Part shown: piece by piece, positions 28,207 through 44,120 of the stretch
Layout of the letters: every line of letters starts with the position of its first letter
Numbering within the stretch: the stretch's first letter is position 1
Assembly (NCBI RefSeq): GCF_017591435.1
Contig: NC_059285.1
Location: 27,629,108 to 27,693,107, forward strand
Length of the DNA: 64,000 nucleotides
From: Portunus trituberculatus
Taxonomy: Eukaryota > Arthropoda > Malacostraca > Decapoda > Portunidae
Direction of reading: 5' to 3'
Translations under genes and position numbers: made by a program
The notes under the pieces: generated by a model
Databases searched by the model: none
What the model was told of the DNA's origin: nothing
Seen by the model: the letters and a program-made list of their open reading frames with translations, nothing else

Positions 28207-29191
28207 GTAGGGCGTTTTGTTTCTCGCACTCTTCAGTGCTTCTCATGCTATGGCTACGGTCACGGCAAAAGCTCGTGTAAGGAAGCTTCCCAATGTGGTA
28301 ATTACTCTGCACTAGACTCACTTTCAGAGGAGCATTGCAATGGTGCAGCTTATTGTTTCCATTGCCGTGATGCTCACCAGGTACGTTCTAGGCAATGCCC
28401 CAGGTATCGTCTGGAGCAGGACATTCTACAGCTTGTCAATAGTCAATTTATCAACCTCGGTAGCGCCCGCCATGAACTCCTCTACCGCCAGAAGGACGGT
28501 ACTAGTGCGACATCTTATGCTTCATTGGCCGCTCGCTCTTTGGCTGAGTCTGCCGGTCCGAAGACAACTCCTCCTGCTACCTCTCGCTCTGTTGGGGCGG
28601 GTGGTCCTGTTCATTTGGCCAAGAGGTTTGCCCTTTTGTCCGACGACTCAGTTGAGTCACCTGTAAGAAGCGACGAGAATAATACGGACTTGACCAAACT
28701 TACCCATATCGTTGATGTCCATTTGCCTCCTCCATCGCCTAAGCCTTTGAAGGGCATGACCAAACGGCACCGCGGCTCTGCGGAGTTGATAGAATTTGCT
28801 CAGCCTAAGCAATCTAAGGTTTCTCCCGGTGCACACGCTCGTGAGTCCTCCAGGGACCGCTCTGTTAGGGTAGCTCCAGTAGTTTCTGCTCAGCCTTATG
28901 TGACATCCTCTGTCTCAAATTGGGCTTCTTGTGATGAGGAGATGATGAAGATATTGTCACAGCTGCCCCTCGTGGACCAACTGTGTCAAAAATTGCATTC
29001 CAGCCTGACCCTCGTCCTCCGATGACCGGTAGGTGTGATGATGGGTCGCATCACTCACCGGTAAGCCGAAAGGCAGCGGTCCAACGACCTGGAACAACAC
29101 AACTCCCGATGTCTTCTCGTCGCTTGAATATTTCTAGTCAGGCGAGTCACAGGCAGCCCCTTCAAAAGGCTCGCCCGTCCACTGCACCCAA

Positions 29192-31819
29192 ATGGTTGTC
29201 TTCAAGCTTCTACAGTGGAACTGTAGAGGCCTTCGCGCCTCGTGGGGGGAACTCCGAGCTTTGCTGTCGGAGTTCTCTCCAGCCTGTGTAGCTCTACAAG
29301 AGACTATGATAGGTGATAGTACTTATTCTAGTCCTCCTGGCTATCGTGCCTTTTTTAACACTCCTTTCCCTGACCAAGGCCACCATGGAGGCATAACTAT
29401 TCTAGTCCGTCAGGATATACCTGATATCCCGGTACAACTTAACTCTCCCCTTCAGGTGGTTGCTGTTAAGGTCTTTATGGGACGATTGGACACCATCTGC
29501 AGTTTATATCTCCCTCCTCGGCTTCCTGTCTCCAGGGATGAGCTTGACTGCCTGGAGCGTCAGCTGACTCCGCCTTTTCTTTTTTTGGGAGATTTTAACG
29601 GCCGTCACCCATTGTGGGATGAAGGTGCTAATAATCCTCGTGGGGTTTTAATCGGTTCTTTTATTGAGGATGAAGGATTGGAGGTTTTAAATTCTGGGGG
29701 TGTTACACATTTCCACAGTCCTACTGGGACTTTTACAGCTATCGATCTTTCTCTTTGTATATGTAATTCTTTTCTTGATTTTAATTGGCGAGTCCTACCG
29801 GATTTACACGGTAGTGACCGCTTTCCGATTTTATTAGAATCTGTGAACTCTAAGCCACAGTCCCGGCCCCCACGCTGGGTTTTAGACAAGGCAGATTGGC
29901 GTCGATTCACAGACCTTAGCTCTTTTATCCTTCCGCTGGCTGACTTTTCTACTTGTGCTGAGGCTGTAGATTATTTTACCGATTTTTTTATTTCTTTAAC
30001 ATTTCAGACAATCCCTAGGACGTCAGGTCGCTTTACTAAGCGTCCCGTTCATTGGTGGTCTCCGGCAACATCGTGGGGACCCGCAGTGCCTGGACGCTTT
30101 TCGGCGCTGCCAAGCTCGGGCCAGCCGCGTTTTGAAAGAGGCACAAAGAGCCTCGTGGAAAGCCTATGTCTCTTCCATAAACGTCCGCACCCCTCTTACG
30201 GATGTCTTCAACAAAGTCCGTGGAATTGCTGGGAAGTATCCTGCTCCTTCCCCACCAATTTTGTTGTCTGCTGGGCGAACGGTGGCAGACGCTAGGAATG
30301 TCGCCGACCTCTTTGCGGAGCACTTTGCCAGTGTTTTCCGGAAGCATCCTGCAGCCCCGGGCGCACGTCACCGCCAGAGAATGAAATCTCTCGGCATAAG
30401 CTTTTCTTCCGCTGGAGGGGAGTCTTATAATGTCCGTTTCTCTGCTTCCGAGTTGCGGACTGCTTTGTCCCAGTGTCACGACTCTTCTGGGCCAGATGAC
30501 ATACCTTATGCCTTCTTGCGTCACATGTCTGACAGTGCTTTTAACTTTCTTTTAAATCTTTATAATATGATTTGGCATACCGGTGACTTTCCATCTTCTT
30601 GGTCTGTGGCAGTGGTTCTCCCATTTCCGAAGCCTGGGAAAGATAATCTCCAGGCTACGAACTACCGTCCTATATCTTCGATGCTCCGGTGTTGGTTTCG
30701 CACCCACCGTCTTCCCGATTCTGTCCCTTGTCTGTCAATGTTGCGGGACTCGCGTTCGCAGGCAAATGTCACTCGACCGAGTCTCCCTAAACCTTTTGGC
30801 CTTAGAGTTGCAAACCTCATGGCTGAGTTATCTATTGACCCCACTCCTGTGTACTTTTTCCGGCTCCCACCAGTCGGTTCTTGGCAGCTTCCTGTTATGT
30901 CATTATGCCCTGCCATGGATGGCAAAAAGGATTTTCTGCCAGCTCTGTCCCACACACGGTTTTTAGAACACTTTTTTATGCATTCTGATGATATCCCTTT
31001 TTTTTACTGATGGTTTCAAATCCGACGCAGGCGTTGGATTTAGTATGGTTTTCCCCTCTTTTTATCGGTCTGGCAGCCTTCCTTCAGTGGCATCCGTTTT
31101 TACTGCGGAGCTGTCTGCCATAGTCATAGCTTTACAAATAATTTCTACTCTACCGGTTTCGTCTTTTACAATTTTTAGTGACTGTCGCAGTGCTCTTACT
31201 TCTCTCTCTTGCACTATATCCTTTAACCCTTTGGTTTTATCAGCCCTGGAGTGGCTATACCTTCTTACACAACGAGGATATCGTGTTGGGTTCTGTTGGG
31301 TCCCTGGTCACGTTGGTGTTCCAGGGAATGAACACACAGATCGCCTCGCTAAAGAGCCAGCAAATCGCGCTCCATCTCCTGTGTCTGTTCCGTTTCGAGA
31401 TGTCTTTCCTCTAATTCGTGAGGGAGTTGCAGCAATTTGGCAGAGGAGATGGCTAACGGGTGTCGCAACCTCGAAAATGGGAGAGATCACTATTTCCTCT
31501 CTCCCTCACTGGACATACACCTATGTTCGAGATCGACGTTTACGGACTTTATTGGCGCGACTGCTTATAGGTCACACGTACCTTACACAGAGGTACCTGT
31601 TGACCAGGGACCCTCAACCTTACTGTGATGACTGCCTGGTGCCGCTTACTGTGCGGAAACCTATTGGTAGAGTGCCCTAGTTTGATAGAGTTACGGCGCT
31701 GTCGCGGTAGAGATAGCGGTGTCTATTATATCTCAAAGGTCCTTCGACCAGAGTGTCTGGCCCAAGGCCATGACGTTTTTAGATTTTTGGGAGAAGCTGG
31801 CCTTCTCCCAAAGCTGTGA
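29192..31819 (+). pseudogene. A4 ORF2: intact endonuclease, RT palm deleted, RNase H
   Basis: ATG at 29192 (MVVFKLLQWNCRGLRASW) begins the best endonuclease in the window. The frame is open through ACVALQETMIGD (catalytic Glu), FLGDFNGRHPLWDEG, GTFTAIDLSL and LHGSDRFPILL. A small deletion lies near 30060. At about 30678 the frame jumps from NYRPIS to SMLRCWFRTHRLPD, losing fingers, palm and the YVDD site. RNase H is long and open at 30988-31680 (FTDGFKSDAGVGFSMVF, FSDCRSALTSL, CWVPGHVGVPGNEHTDRLAKE). The CCHC end is frameshifted. Confidence 0.83.
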
Positions 31820-31963
31820 ATTTTATTTAATTTTATTATATGTATTTTAATGTTTTATGTATATTATTGTAGAATTTTGTTTTTTAATTACCATTAATTT
31901 TATCGTTTTTACTTGTGTTAGATATTTTACGATTTGTTTTAAACTCTTTTGGTTAAATTAAAT

Positions 31964-33793
31964 AGTCCGCATGGGGACAAGGTACCCCGTCCATGGCAGC
32001 CATCGTATCCTCCCATTGTAGTCCAGTAGGTGGTTCCCCTTGCCCTTGAGGCTAATCTTTTGTGTTACTATTTTTTTATGGGAAAACACAAAAAACATTG
32101 AGGTTCTCGTGAGGTGGCTGACCTGGCCAACGAGACGTCATATTCAGGTCTGAGTGGGAAGGAGGATTCCCCTCCACAAGAGCCTCCCGCAGCAGTCTCA
32201 TGTTCTGGGAGTTCTTCTGAGGATCGCATTTCTTCTGCATATGATTCCATTTTGATGGTAAATGTTAATCCATCATTTTCCTATCACGCCTTGCACTCAC
32301 TTCTCAAGACGAATGGTACGGTTGTTCGCATTCGACTGGTTTATGATAAGGACTTTCCATCTAACCGCTGCTGTGTAACTTTATTGTCATGTGATGAAGC
32401 CCGTCTTGCTTATGAAAATGTAGCATCTCTGCCCCTTGCCGGCTCTGGTTTTAAAACTGAATTTCTCCAGTCACGTAATATTTCAGAGTGACATGGATTA
32501 CATCCCAAATGTTTTTGAAAACTATATAGAGAATTCAGTTCCAGAAATCTGCCAGATCCCGCCTCCACGTTGGTTTGTGGCGTACTATAGAAATGGGCGT
32601 GGGAATTACATCCATGCCTCCCGGTACCTGTCCAAAGAAATAGGCACGATTCCTGAGGAGAATCTGAAGAAGTACGGGAAGGGGGTGCTTGTGCGAGCAA
32701 AAGATCTTACGCAAGCGAGGATGTTGCAATATCTCCCATACCCTTCTGATAGCATGTTTGAGACTGTTAAGGCTCATCCTACCGCCAGACATCCTATGCT
32801 TCATTGGCCGCTCATTCTTCGACTGAGTCTGCCGGTCCGAAGACAACTCCTCCTGCTACCTCTTGCTCTGTTGGGGCGTGTGGTCCTGTTCATCTGACTA
32901 ACAAGTTTGCCCTTTTGTCCAATGACTCGGTTGAGTCATTTCTTAGAAGTGACGAAAACAATACGGACTTGACCAAAGTAACCCATGTAGTAGATGTCCA
33001 TTTGCCACCTGTATCGCCTAAACCTTTGAAGGGCCTGACCAAGCGGCACCGCGGCTCTGCAGATTCGATAGATTTAGCTCAGCCTAAACAATCTAAGGTT
33101 TCTCCCGGTGCATGTGACCGTGAGTCCTCCAGGGACCGCTGGTGCGTCAGCTGACTCCGCCTTTCCTTTTATATGGAGATTTTAATGGCCGTCACCCATT
33201 GTTGGATGAAGGTGCTAGTAATCCTCGTGGGGTTTTAATTGTTTTCTTATTGAGGACAAGGGATTGGAGGTTTTAATTTCTGGGGATGTTATACATTTTC
33301 ACAGTCCTACTGGGACTTTTACAGCTATCGATCTTTCTCTGTGAACATCTAATTCTTTCCTTGATTTTAATTGGCGGGTCCTACCGGATATACACGGTAG
33401 TGACTACTTTCCGATTTTATTACCACCTGTGAACTCTGAGCCACAATCCCGGCTTCCACGCTGGGTTTTAGAGAAGGCAGATTGGCCTCAATTCATAGAC
33501 CTTAGCTCTTTTATCCGTCCGCTGGCTGATTTTTCTACTTGTGCTGAGGCTGTTGATTATTTTACCGATTTTTTCTATTTCAGTAGCGCTTCAGACAATC
33601 CCTAAGACGTCAGGTCGCTTTACTAAACGTCCCGTTCCTTGGTGGAATGCATTATGTACTAAAACTGTGCAAGAGAAACGGGCGGCTTTCTCTCGTCTCC
33701 GGCGACATCGTGGCAATCCGCAGTGCTTGGAAGTTTTTCGGCGCTGCCGAGCTCGGGCCCGGCGCGTTTTGAAAGAGGCACAAAGAGCCTCCT
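31964..33793 (+). mobile_element. Family A LINE, copy A5: internally deleted
   Basis: It starts within the 5' UTR (GTCCGCATGGGGAC), then ORF1 from about 32078 (MADLANE at 32114). A jump at about 32780 deletes the zinc knuckles. A second jump at about 33140 runs from the ORF1 tail into the endonuclease (RQLTPPF). The copy ends at about 33793 within ORF2 (RRVLKEAQRAS), where A6 ORF1 begins. No 3' UTR or tail is present. It is dead. Confidence 0.8.
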
Positions 33794-37653
<3,860 letters not shown>

Positions 37654-37654
37654 A

Positions 37655-38420
37655 CCACCCCCCCTCCGCGACTGTGGTGTACGACGCTCACTGGCTTGCC
37701 GTTATGTGTGCCAGAATCTCCAGCACTAGCTCGTTCAGGCCGGCCACCAGCTGCAACGCTGGAGCGCTGGTACGCCTCCCACGCCACCTGTTCTTCAAAT
37801 TCTGCTTGTTTGTGCAGGACAGATGCTCCACATATACACCGGAGAGAGACAGCTACTGCGGGAGGTGGCGGCAGAAACTGTAGCGGTATGATAGCAGTGT
37901 CTTCAGGCGGCGCTTATCATGGATACATAGCTGCCCCCTTCCACCTGTATAGCCACAGAAGACGAGGTCCTCATGTTCTGAGCATGTGTAGGGACGAGCC
38001 TGCTGTACCGGCTCAGGACAGTCTGGCCAGCCCCATACGCCAACAGACTGCTACTCCAGAAAGCGCCCCAGTCTCGTCATCTCTTCCTTCACTTCTTCCT
38101 TCTAGATCTTAATGTGTCCTTCGCTCTCTTGTTAAAATGCAGTAGCTCACAATGTTCCAGTGTGAACTGTCTTGCTTCTTCCGCTACCAGTCGCATCTAC
38201 TCCAGCATTAAGTCCAATTTCAGTGCCACTTCACTTGTTTTATGTCTCATTCGTCTATTATCAGTACCACCTCCTACTTGTCTTCTGCCTCATTTCACGT
38301 GTTTTCCGTATCACTTCACGTGTTTCCTTTGTCAACCCAGTCATCAAATTTTGCATCTTTTTTCCATCCCTGCTTATTGTCTTACGGCCTTTCATTGTTT
38401 CTTGACTGAATCAGCCATAA
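37655..38420 (-). pseudogene. Possible decayed gag-like coding remnant
   Basis: On the - strand ATG near 38417 gives MADSVKKQ and then stops. Further down, the frame has EVALKLDLML-stop-MRLVAEEARQFTLEHCEL, then LHFNKRAKDTLRSRRKK (38230-38110). Lower still are HKQAEFEEQVAWEAYQR and, in another frame, LNELVLEILAHITAS. The charged helical pieces look like an arthropod LTR-element gag with many stops, cut by the end of A6. I cannot name the family, and a host pseudogene remains possible. Confidence 0.35.
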
Positions 38421-39266
38421 TGCGTTCGTGCCCGGCACACTTTTTTTCCCGAACTCCTGGTAACCGTTGCGACGCCCGTCCTCATAGCCTCCACAGCCGC
38501 AACAGGAACTTGACCACTTACCACCGCGGTTGTCCAGGAGACCAAGAGCAGGCCAGCAACACACACGGGAAGACGTAGGCGTAAATACGTTGGCTAGAGG
38601 AGGGCGGGACACGCACAAACGCAAGTACCGCGGCACATACAGGACCGCTCTATGGTAACTGGCTGACTCATAAAGACCACAGAGAGGCAAGTAACGAGAC
38701 ACTGGAAATAAATCCCAAGTTTACCTGTACAGAATTTACAGATATACAAGGAACGATTCCATAGTACTTACAATGCTAGAACACTTAACAGCGCTACACA
38801 ACACGAGTGACAGCGGAGACGCGACGACAGTGTTGATAAGATAGCAAAATGGTGACGTCCCTCGCTTGTTACTTCTTCTGTGTTAACTGGAGCTGGACTG
38901 GAAGTTGACTGCAGGCTTGAGACTCAGCTGATTGGCTTATAACTAATTCAATTCTGGTCAGGCCATCCACCTGCACTTCCTTATTGCAGCCACCTGCAGT
39001 ATTACCTGTCAATAACGTTGCCACCGTCATCTTCGCTACCTCAGGCCGCTGTAACCTTCCCATGCTTTTTTTTTTTCACTGAATTTTAGTCAGATGTCAA
39101 AGCGGTTGAATATGTCCTTCGTGTAATTCTTTTTTTTTTTTTTTCCATGAAGGATTCGTCGAGCATCTCTCTTATCACTTAGGTTCTAATTAATCATGCT
39201 TGGAAGACTAAATCTATTCATGTTATGGAACTATAACTCATGTATTGCAATATCGTTTCCCTGCAG
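38421..39266. other. IR intron 1, last part, no gene seen
   Basis: Mixed-composition sequence ends in the acceptor TTTCCCTGCAG at 39256-39266. Short open frames on both strands have no recognisable content. Confidence 0.5.
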
Positions 39267-39478
39267 TTATCTGCTTACCGTCAGACAACCCAGTAACAAC
39301 GACAAGACTTGGTCAATTTATTCAGAAGAATTTAGCTCAGATGTATGGATATTTCTTGCTGGTGCTATGATCTTACTGGTTATCGGCCTTTACATTTCGG
39401 CAACAAACATCCTGGACGAAGAACACCTTTCTGCCTCGGACTCCTTCTTCATCGTCTTAGGGGCATTATGTGGGCAAG
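39267..39478 (+). CDS. IR exon: linker, first membrane helix, pore loop
   Basis: The acceptor is CCTGCAG and the donor CAAG|GTAAGT. The exon reads YLLTVRQPSNNDKTW, SEEFSSDVWIFLAGAMILLV (first membrane helix) and SDSFFIVLGALCGQG (re-entrant pore loop). The first base completes an Asp codon with the S1 exon, and the last base begins a Gly codon. In-frame ATGs upstream (39196) are intronic and not used. Confidence 0.85.
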
Positions 39479-39646
39479 GTAAGTTTGCGTTTCTGAATTT
39501 TACTATACTTTTTTTCTCATTTCAATTTGATTTAATACAGTTGACTCATATGTTTGCTTTTCATATACTTTTCTCTCTTACTGTGTGTGTGTATCTAGTT
39601 TTAACATTAATATCTAATATTCTAATATCTAAGCTGTGGTTCACAG

Positions 39647-39864
39647 GATGCTGCTGGAAACCTATTCGTTTTCCTGGGCGACTCATGCTGTTGACCATAA
39701 TGGGTTTACATGTTATACTTCTGGCACACTACACCAGCAACCTTGTGTCATCATTGTCAGTCGGGCCTTCATTACCATCTATTTCTTCCATTGAAGATGT
39801 ATTTCAAAATCCGAAGTTCAACCTGTTGGTGAAAAAAGGAACTGCTTCGGTTGAATACTTAAAG
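39647..39864 (+). CDS. IR exon: pore-lining helix and start of S2
   Basis: The acceptor is GTTCACAG and the donor AAAG|GTATGA. The exon reads CCWKPIRFPGRLMLLTIMGL, then HVILLAHYTSNLVSSLSVGP, which corresponds to the SYTANLAAFLT gate region of glutamate receptors. Then come SISSIEDVFQNPKFNLLV and KKGTASVEYLK. It ends on a complete codon (phase 0). Confidence 0.87.
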
Positions 39865-40548
39865 GTATGATAAGCATGTGACAATATTCCAGTCCCCGTA
39901 TGCACACTTTCATGACCGTCCCATTGATGCACCAACTAATAAAATACAGCCCCTTGCCCTGAATCAAGGTAAGAGCAAGTAAGCCGTGGTACTTAAAGGT
40001 ATGATAAGCATGTGATAGTATTTCTTAATTAAGCTTGTGTTTTTCCCTCTCCCTCTCCCCTCTCTCCCTTCTCCTGTTGGTGCACACACACAGGGAGATG
40101 CACGACTCTCTCCTGTTTTCCTGCCGTTTGGTTTAATAGATATGTTTTTACTTTTCCTTCTCTGTTTTTTTGACAGTATTTCTTAATCAAGCTTGTGTTT
40201 TGGGTCACACAATAAGAATTATAATTAACATTAGTTTGGTGATATATTCTTTTGCTGGCTCATCCTATAATATCCAGTTCTTGTGATTTCTTTCTAGTTA
40301 CTGGAAAAAAAGTCAGGTATGTAAAACTCAAGGAATTTAAATTGTGTTATTTAAAGAATAATATGAATATGAAAACAAAGTTGCGTTGTCCGTAGATCAC
40401 TTTTAAAAATCAGAGAGTATGAACCAGAAAATCAAGGTTGGTGCGTAAAGACCCGTACACACTCTGCATCATAATGCACGTAGTGTTGCATAGATGTGTT
40501 AAAACAACACTTTTCAAATGGAGGCTGCTTTACGAGCGGTTTGATGGG

Positions 40549-40625
<77 letters not shown>

Positions 40626-40699
40626 CACACATTACTATGGCGCCTGTAATCATACACGAACAGTATTAGTGGTGTAGACAAGTTTATTTATAGTGGTAC

Positions 40700-40775
<76 letters not shown>

Positions 40776-40852
40776 TTTATTTTATTTTTTTATTTATTTA
40801 TTTTTTTTTCCCATATACCCAGCAACTACATCATAAATATGTTTTATTTCAG
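39865..40852. other. IR intron with microsatellites and a duplicated donor
   Basis: It contains a 26-base direct repeat of the exon end plus donor (39856-39881 and 39990-40015), a (GA)n run at 40551-40623 and a (TA)n run at 40702-40771. It ends in acceptor TTTATTTCAG. No gene is inside it. Confidence 0.8.
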
Positions 40853-41100
40853 GAATCGCTTCGGAGTGACCACTGGAAATCGCTGTTATCGAGAGGTGAA
40901 GAGGCTCTAGTGACAACCAACGAAGAAGGAATGAGTAAGGTACTGAAGAATAACTACGCATATTTAAGTCCCAACTCATTCTTGTTTAACGAATATGCGC
41001 AAGATTGCCGGATACACATCGTTCCAAAGCCACAGTTTAGAAAGGAAAATTCCTTTGCCATGCGGAAAGGGTCACCACTAATACGAATTTTAAATGCAAT
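40853..41100 (+). CDS. IR exon: S2 half of ligand-binding domain
   Basis: It is in phase 0 with the previous exon and reads ESLRSDHWKSLLSRGEEALV, MSKVLKNNYAYLSPNSFLFN, CRIHIVPKPQFRKENSFAMR and KGSPLIRILNA. The donor is AT|GTGAGT (phase 2). The position of the glutamate-binding acidic residue in AMPA receptors (YAYLLE) is occupied here by YAYLSP, so ligand use has probably changed. Confidence 0.86.
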
Positions 41101-41299
41101 GTGAGTATTATTTTTCACTGTTCTTTGAAGAAGCTACAAACACAATGGTTCTTCACTTTTTTCCACATCCTTTTTTTCTAATCATTGCAAAATGAATAGA
41201 GTGTTAAGGCTGGTTTACACAGCACTGCTTTTGACGCTAATCGTCAGCATTTTTTTTATTTTTTTATCTCTAACTTATCGCTCTCCCAGGGGAATTGCA

Positions 41300-42493
41300 A
41301 GCTGATAATAGTGATCTTCTGGCTTTCCTTACTGAGTCTTGGTCATCCTCTTTTAGCGATTTCGGTGAAACTTGTTGTCGCGTTAGACATATCAAAAGCT
41401 TTTGATAGAGTTTGGCACAAAGCTTTGATTCTGTTCTCCTTCGGGTTCTATCCTTCTCTGCAACATTGTCTCAAGTTTTCTTTCCGACCGTTCTATTTCA
41501 TCTGTGGTAAACGAACACTGTTCTTCTCCTAAAACTATTAATAGTGGTGTTCCTCAGGGTTCTGTCCTATCATCCAGTCTCTTTCTATTATTCATTAATG
41601 ACCTTCTTAACCAAACTTCTTGTCCTATCCGTTCCTAGGCTGATGATACCACCCTACATCTTTCCACGTCCTTTCAGAGGCGACCAACCCTTCAGGAAGT
41701 CATTAGATCATGCAGGGACGCAACAGAACGCCTGACTTCTGATCTTTTTAAGATTTCTGATTGGGACAAAGAAAACGTAGTCATGTTCAATGCCTCAAAA
41801 ACTCAATTCCTCCTCGACACAACCTTCCAGACAACTATCCCCCTACACTGAATATCCTCGGTCTGTCCTTTACTCATAATCTTGACTGGAAACTCATATC
41901 TTGGTAAAACAGCTTCTATGAAGTTAGGTGTTTTGAGGTGTCTCCGCCAGGTTTTCTCGCCCCTCCAACTGCTAACTCTGAACAAGTGCCTTATCCGTCC
42001 TTGTATGGAGTACTCTTCGCATGTTTTGCGGGTTCCACTCACACAGCTTTATTAGATAGGGTGGAATCAAAATCTACAACCCTCCTCTTACTGACTGTCT
42101 TCACCCTCTCTTTCACTGCCGAAATGTTGCATCTCTTTCTTTTATAGCTATTTTCATGTTAATTGCTTTACTGATCTTGCGTACTGCATGCATCCCCTCC
42201 TTCTGCGGCATCGCTGCGAAAGGCTTTCTTTTTCCTCTCGCCCCTATTTTGTTCAACTCTCTAAGCAAGAGTTAACCAGTACTCTCAATCATTCATCCCT
42301 TTCTCTGGTAAACTTTGGAACTCCCTTCCTGCTTCTGTATTTCCATCTTCCTTTGACTTTACTTCTCTTAAGAGAGAGGTGTCGAGACATTTCTTCCTAA
42401 AGTTTGGCTACCTCCTACATCGTTTTAGGGAACCGGCAACATAATGAGCCTTTATTTTTTTTTACCTATTTCTTTACCCTTGGCCAGCTGTCC

Positions 42494-42496
<3 letters not shown>
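41300..42496 (+). mobile_element. Family C LINE fragment, copy C3, in an IR intron
   Basis: This + strand piece runs from DLLAFLTESW through ISKAFDRVWHKAL, a GVPQGSVLS block, ADDTTL and the thumb region to TLGQLSL near the end. It has many frame breaks. The 3' terminus CCCTTGGCCAG matches the ends of C1 and C5, and a (TA)n tract replaces the poly-A. It sits in the last IR intron (41101-42775), in sense. Confidence 0.78.

Positions 42497-42577
<81 letters not shown>
42497..42577. repeat. (TA)n microsatellite at the tail of C3
   Basis: A pure TA run follows the LINE 3' end. A (GA)n run at 42673-42713 lies further along in the same intron. Confidence 0.95.
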
Positions 42578-42578
<1 letters not shown>

Positions 42579-42668
42579 TAATGGGTTAATGTAATTTTGT
42601 ATAGATTCCTCACCTCTGACAGAAATTTATTGTTTGTTTTATTCGTTACTTTATTTCATGTATTAATG

Positions 42669-42717
<49 letters not shown>

Positions 42718-42775
42718 ATGAGATTTCACAAATAGCAAATTAGTATACATTTTAACATATAATATCTTCTTTTAG

Positions 42776-42980
42776 AATTGTGAAGATGAAGGAAAGTGGA
42801 GTGATGTCACAGCTGGAACGAAGATGGATGAAAGAGCTGTCGGAATGTCATATAGAGACTACGATCATCAGCATCACTACTGTGTCCTCCCCGTTTGTTC
42901 TGTTATTTTTCACTTTGCTATGGTCATTTATCATTTGCCTTTTGGAAATTGTCATTGCAAAGAAGAAATTGTTTACATAG
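42776..42980 (+). CDS. IR terminal exon: end of S2, last membrane helix, stop
   Basis: The acceptor is TCTTTTAG and it joins in phase 2 (Ile). It reads IVKMKESGVMSQLERRWMKE, LSECHIETTIISITTVS, and the last membrane helix PFVLLFFTLLWSFIICLLEI. KKKLFT and TAG at 42978 end it. A very short cytoplasmic tail is normal for IRs. From 42981 to about 43213 only AT-rich 3' flank is seen, without a clear AATAAA. Confidence 0.87.
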
Positions 42981-43224
42981 ATAATTGGCAAAGCGTCATT
43001 TTTGTTAATATTCGAAATCTTATTTGTTAATATATTTACTGTATTGGATTATTGTTGTGTAATTTATAAGTTTACAAATGTGTTGTATTGGATTGTTTTC
43101 TTGGGTGTTTCAAATTTGAGTGAGAGGGGAATATGGAGGTGTGTAGCCCTGTGATTAGTTGATTTGATGCATCAGTGCAGGTTGTGTTAAAGCCAAGGAT
43201 TTGTTATTCGGATGTGCTATAGTG

Positions 43225-43453
43225 GTATTGTATGGTGCCGTACTGTGAGTGGCACCAGGCAGTCTTCACAGTAAGGTTGAGGGTCCCTGGTCAGCAGGTA
43301 CCTATTTGTAAGGTACGTGTGACCTATACGTAATCGCGCCAATAAAGTCTGTGCACGGCGATCCCGGACATGGGAGTATGTCCACTGAGGGAGAGTGGAA
43401 GTAGTGATCTCTCCCATTTTCGAGGTTGCGACCCCCGTTAGCCATCTCCTCTG
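43225..43453 (-). mobile_element. Family A LINE scrap, copy A8
   Basis: On the - strand this is a 230-bp piece of ORF2 encoding MGEITTSTLPQWTYSHVRDR, RAQTLLARLRIGHTYL and YCEDCLVPLTVRH. It is the only family A copy on the - strand. It ends sharply at a GTG-rich minisatellite. Confidence 0.75.
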
Positions 43454-43885
43454 GTGGTGGATGAGGTGATAGTAGTAGTGGCGGTAGTGGTGGATGAAGT
43501 GATGGTGGTGGTGGTGGTGGTGGGGGATGAGGTGATAGTAGTGGTGATGGTGGTGGTGGATGAGGTGATAGTAGTAGTGGTGGTAGTGGTGGATGAAGTG
43601 ATGGGGTGGTGGTGGTGGTGGTGGTGGTGGTGGTGGTGGTGGTGGATGTTTTGGCGATTGTGTTAGTGGTGGTAGGGGTGGATGTGGTGGTGGTGGATGT
43701 GTTGATGGTTGTGTTAGTGGTGGTGGTGGTGGGGGTGGTAGATGTGATGGTGGTGGTGGTGGTAGATGTGATGGTGGTGGTGGTGGTGGTGGATGTGACG
43801 GTAGTAATGATAGTGGTGGTGGATGTGTTGATGGTTGTGTTAGTGGTGGTGGTGGATGTGGTGGTGGTGGTGGTGGCTGCCTTGG
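43454..43885. repeat. GTG/GGT-rich degenerate minisatellite
   Basis: About 430 bases of irregular units such as GTGGTGGTGGATGTGATG. Long valine-rich open frames in it are artefacts. From 43886 to 44023 nothing is recognisable. Confidence 0.9.
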
Positions 43886-44020
43886 AACTATGATATATCT
43901 ATCTACCTAAAGAGAAGTGTGGAATGGCACGGGTGACGACACTTGTCAGAGATAATTTTAATCTAAATTTATTCATTCTAATATTATCAACTATTTGAAA
44001 TTTCTATTATAAACCTTAAT

Positions 44021-44120
<100 letters not shown>

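Larger units (their letters stand above)
21372..29190 (+). pseudogene. A4 ORF1 (interrupted by D1)
   Basis: ATG at 21372 starts MGKHKKSSDSREVADLAHE. A frameshift occurs near 21450. Frame 21545-22291 carries the RRM-like block (MVNVNPSFSYHALHSHLKAY, RCYVTFMSCDEARLAYEHV) and the central domain up to GPINLRV, where D1 is inserted. From 28207 the zinc-knuckle region is intact: LQCFSCYGYGHGKSSCKEAS, CGNYSALDSLSEEHC, YCFHCRDAHQVRSRQC. The Ser/Thr-rich tail runs to 29025. Except for the insertion and few frame breaks, this is one of the better ORF1 copies. Confidence 0.8.
20921..31963 (+). mobile_element. Family A LINE, copy A4, split by LTR element D1
   Basis: The 5' end at 20921 and leader match A2 and A7. 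ORF1 is interrupted after 22272 by the LTR retrotransposon D1 and resumes at 28207 with a 5-bp duplication (GTAGG). ORF2 begins at 29192. Its RT palm is missing through a deletion near 30678. The 3' UTR ends without an ATCC tail at about 31963, where A5 begins. A4 lies in intron 1 of the IR gene, in the same orientation. Confidence 0.85.

Noticed and set aside
39196..39870. A continuous 224-residue protein as one IR exon
   Set aside because: The stretch 39479-39646 lies between GTAAGT and TTCACAG and inserts residues not found in IRs between the pore loop and the next helix. Splicing restores the family pattern.
43454..43893. Valine-rich open frames
   Set aside because: They come from a GTG/GGT simple-sequence tract with no start context or conserved content.
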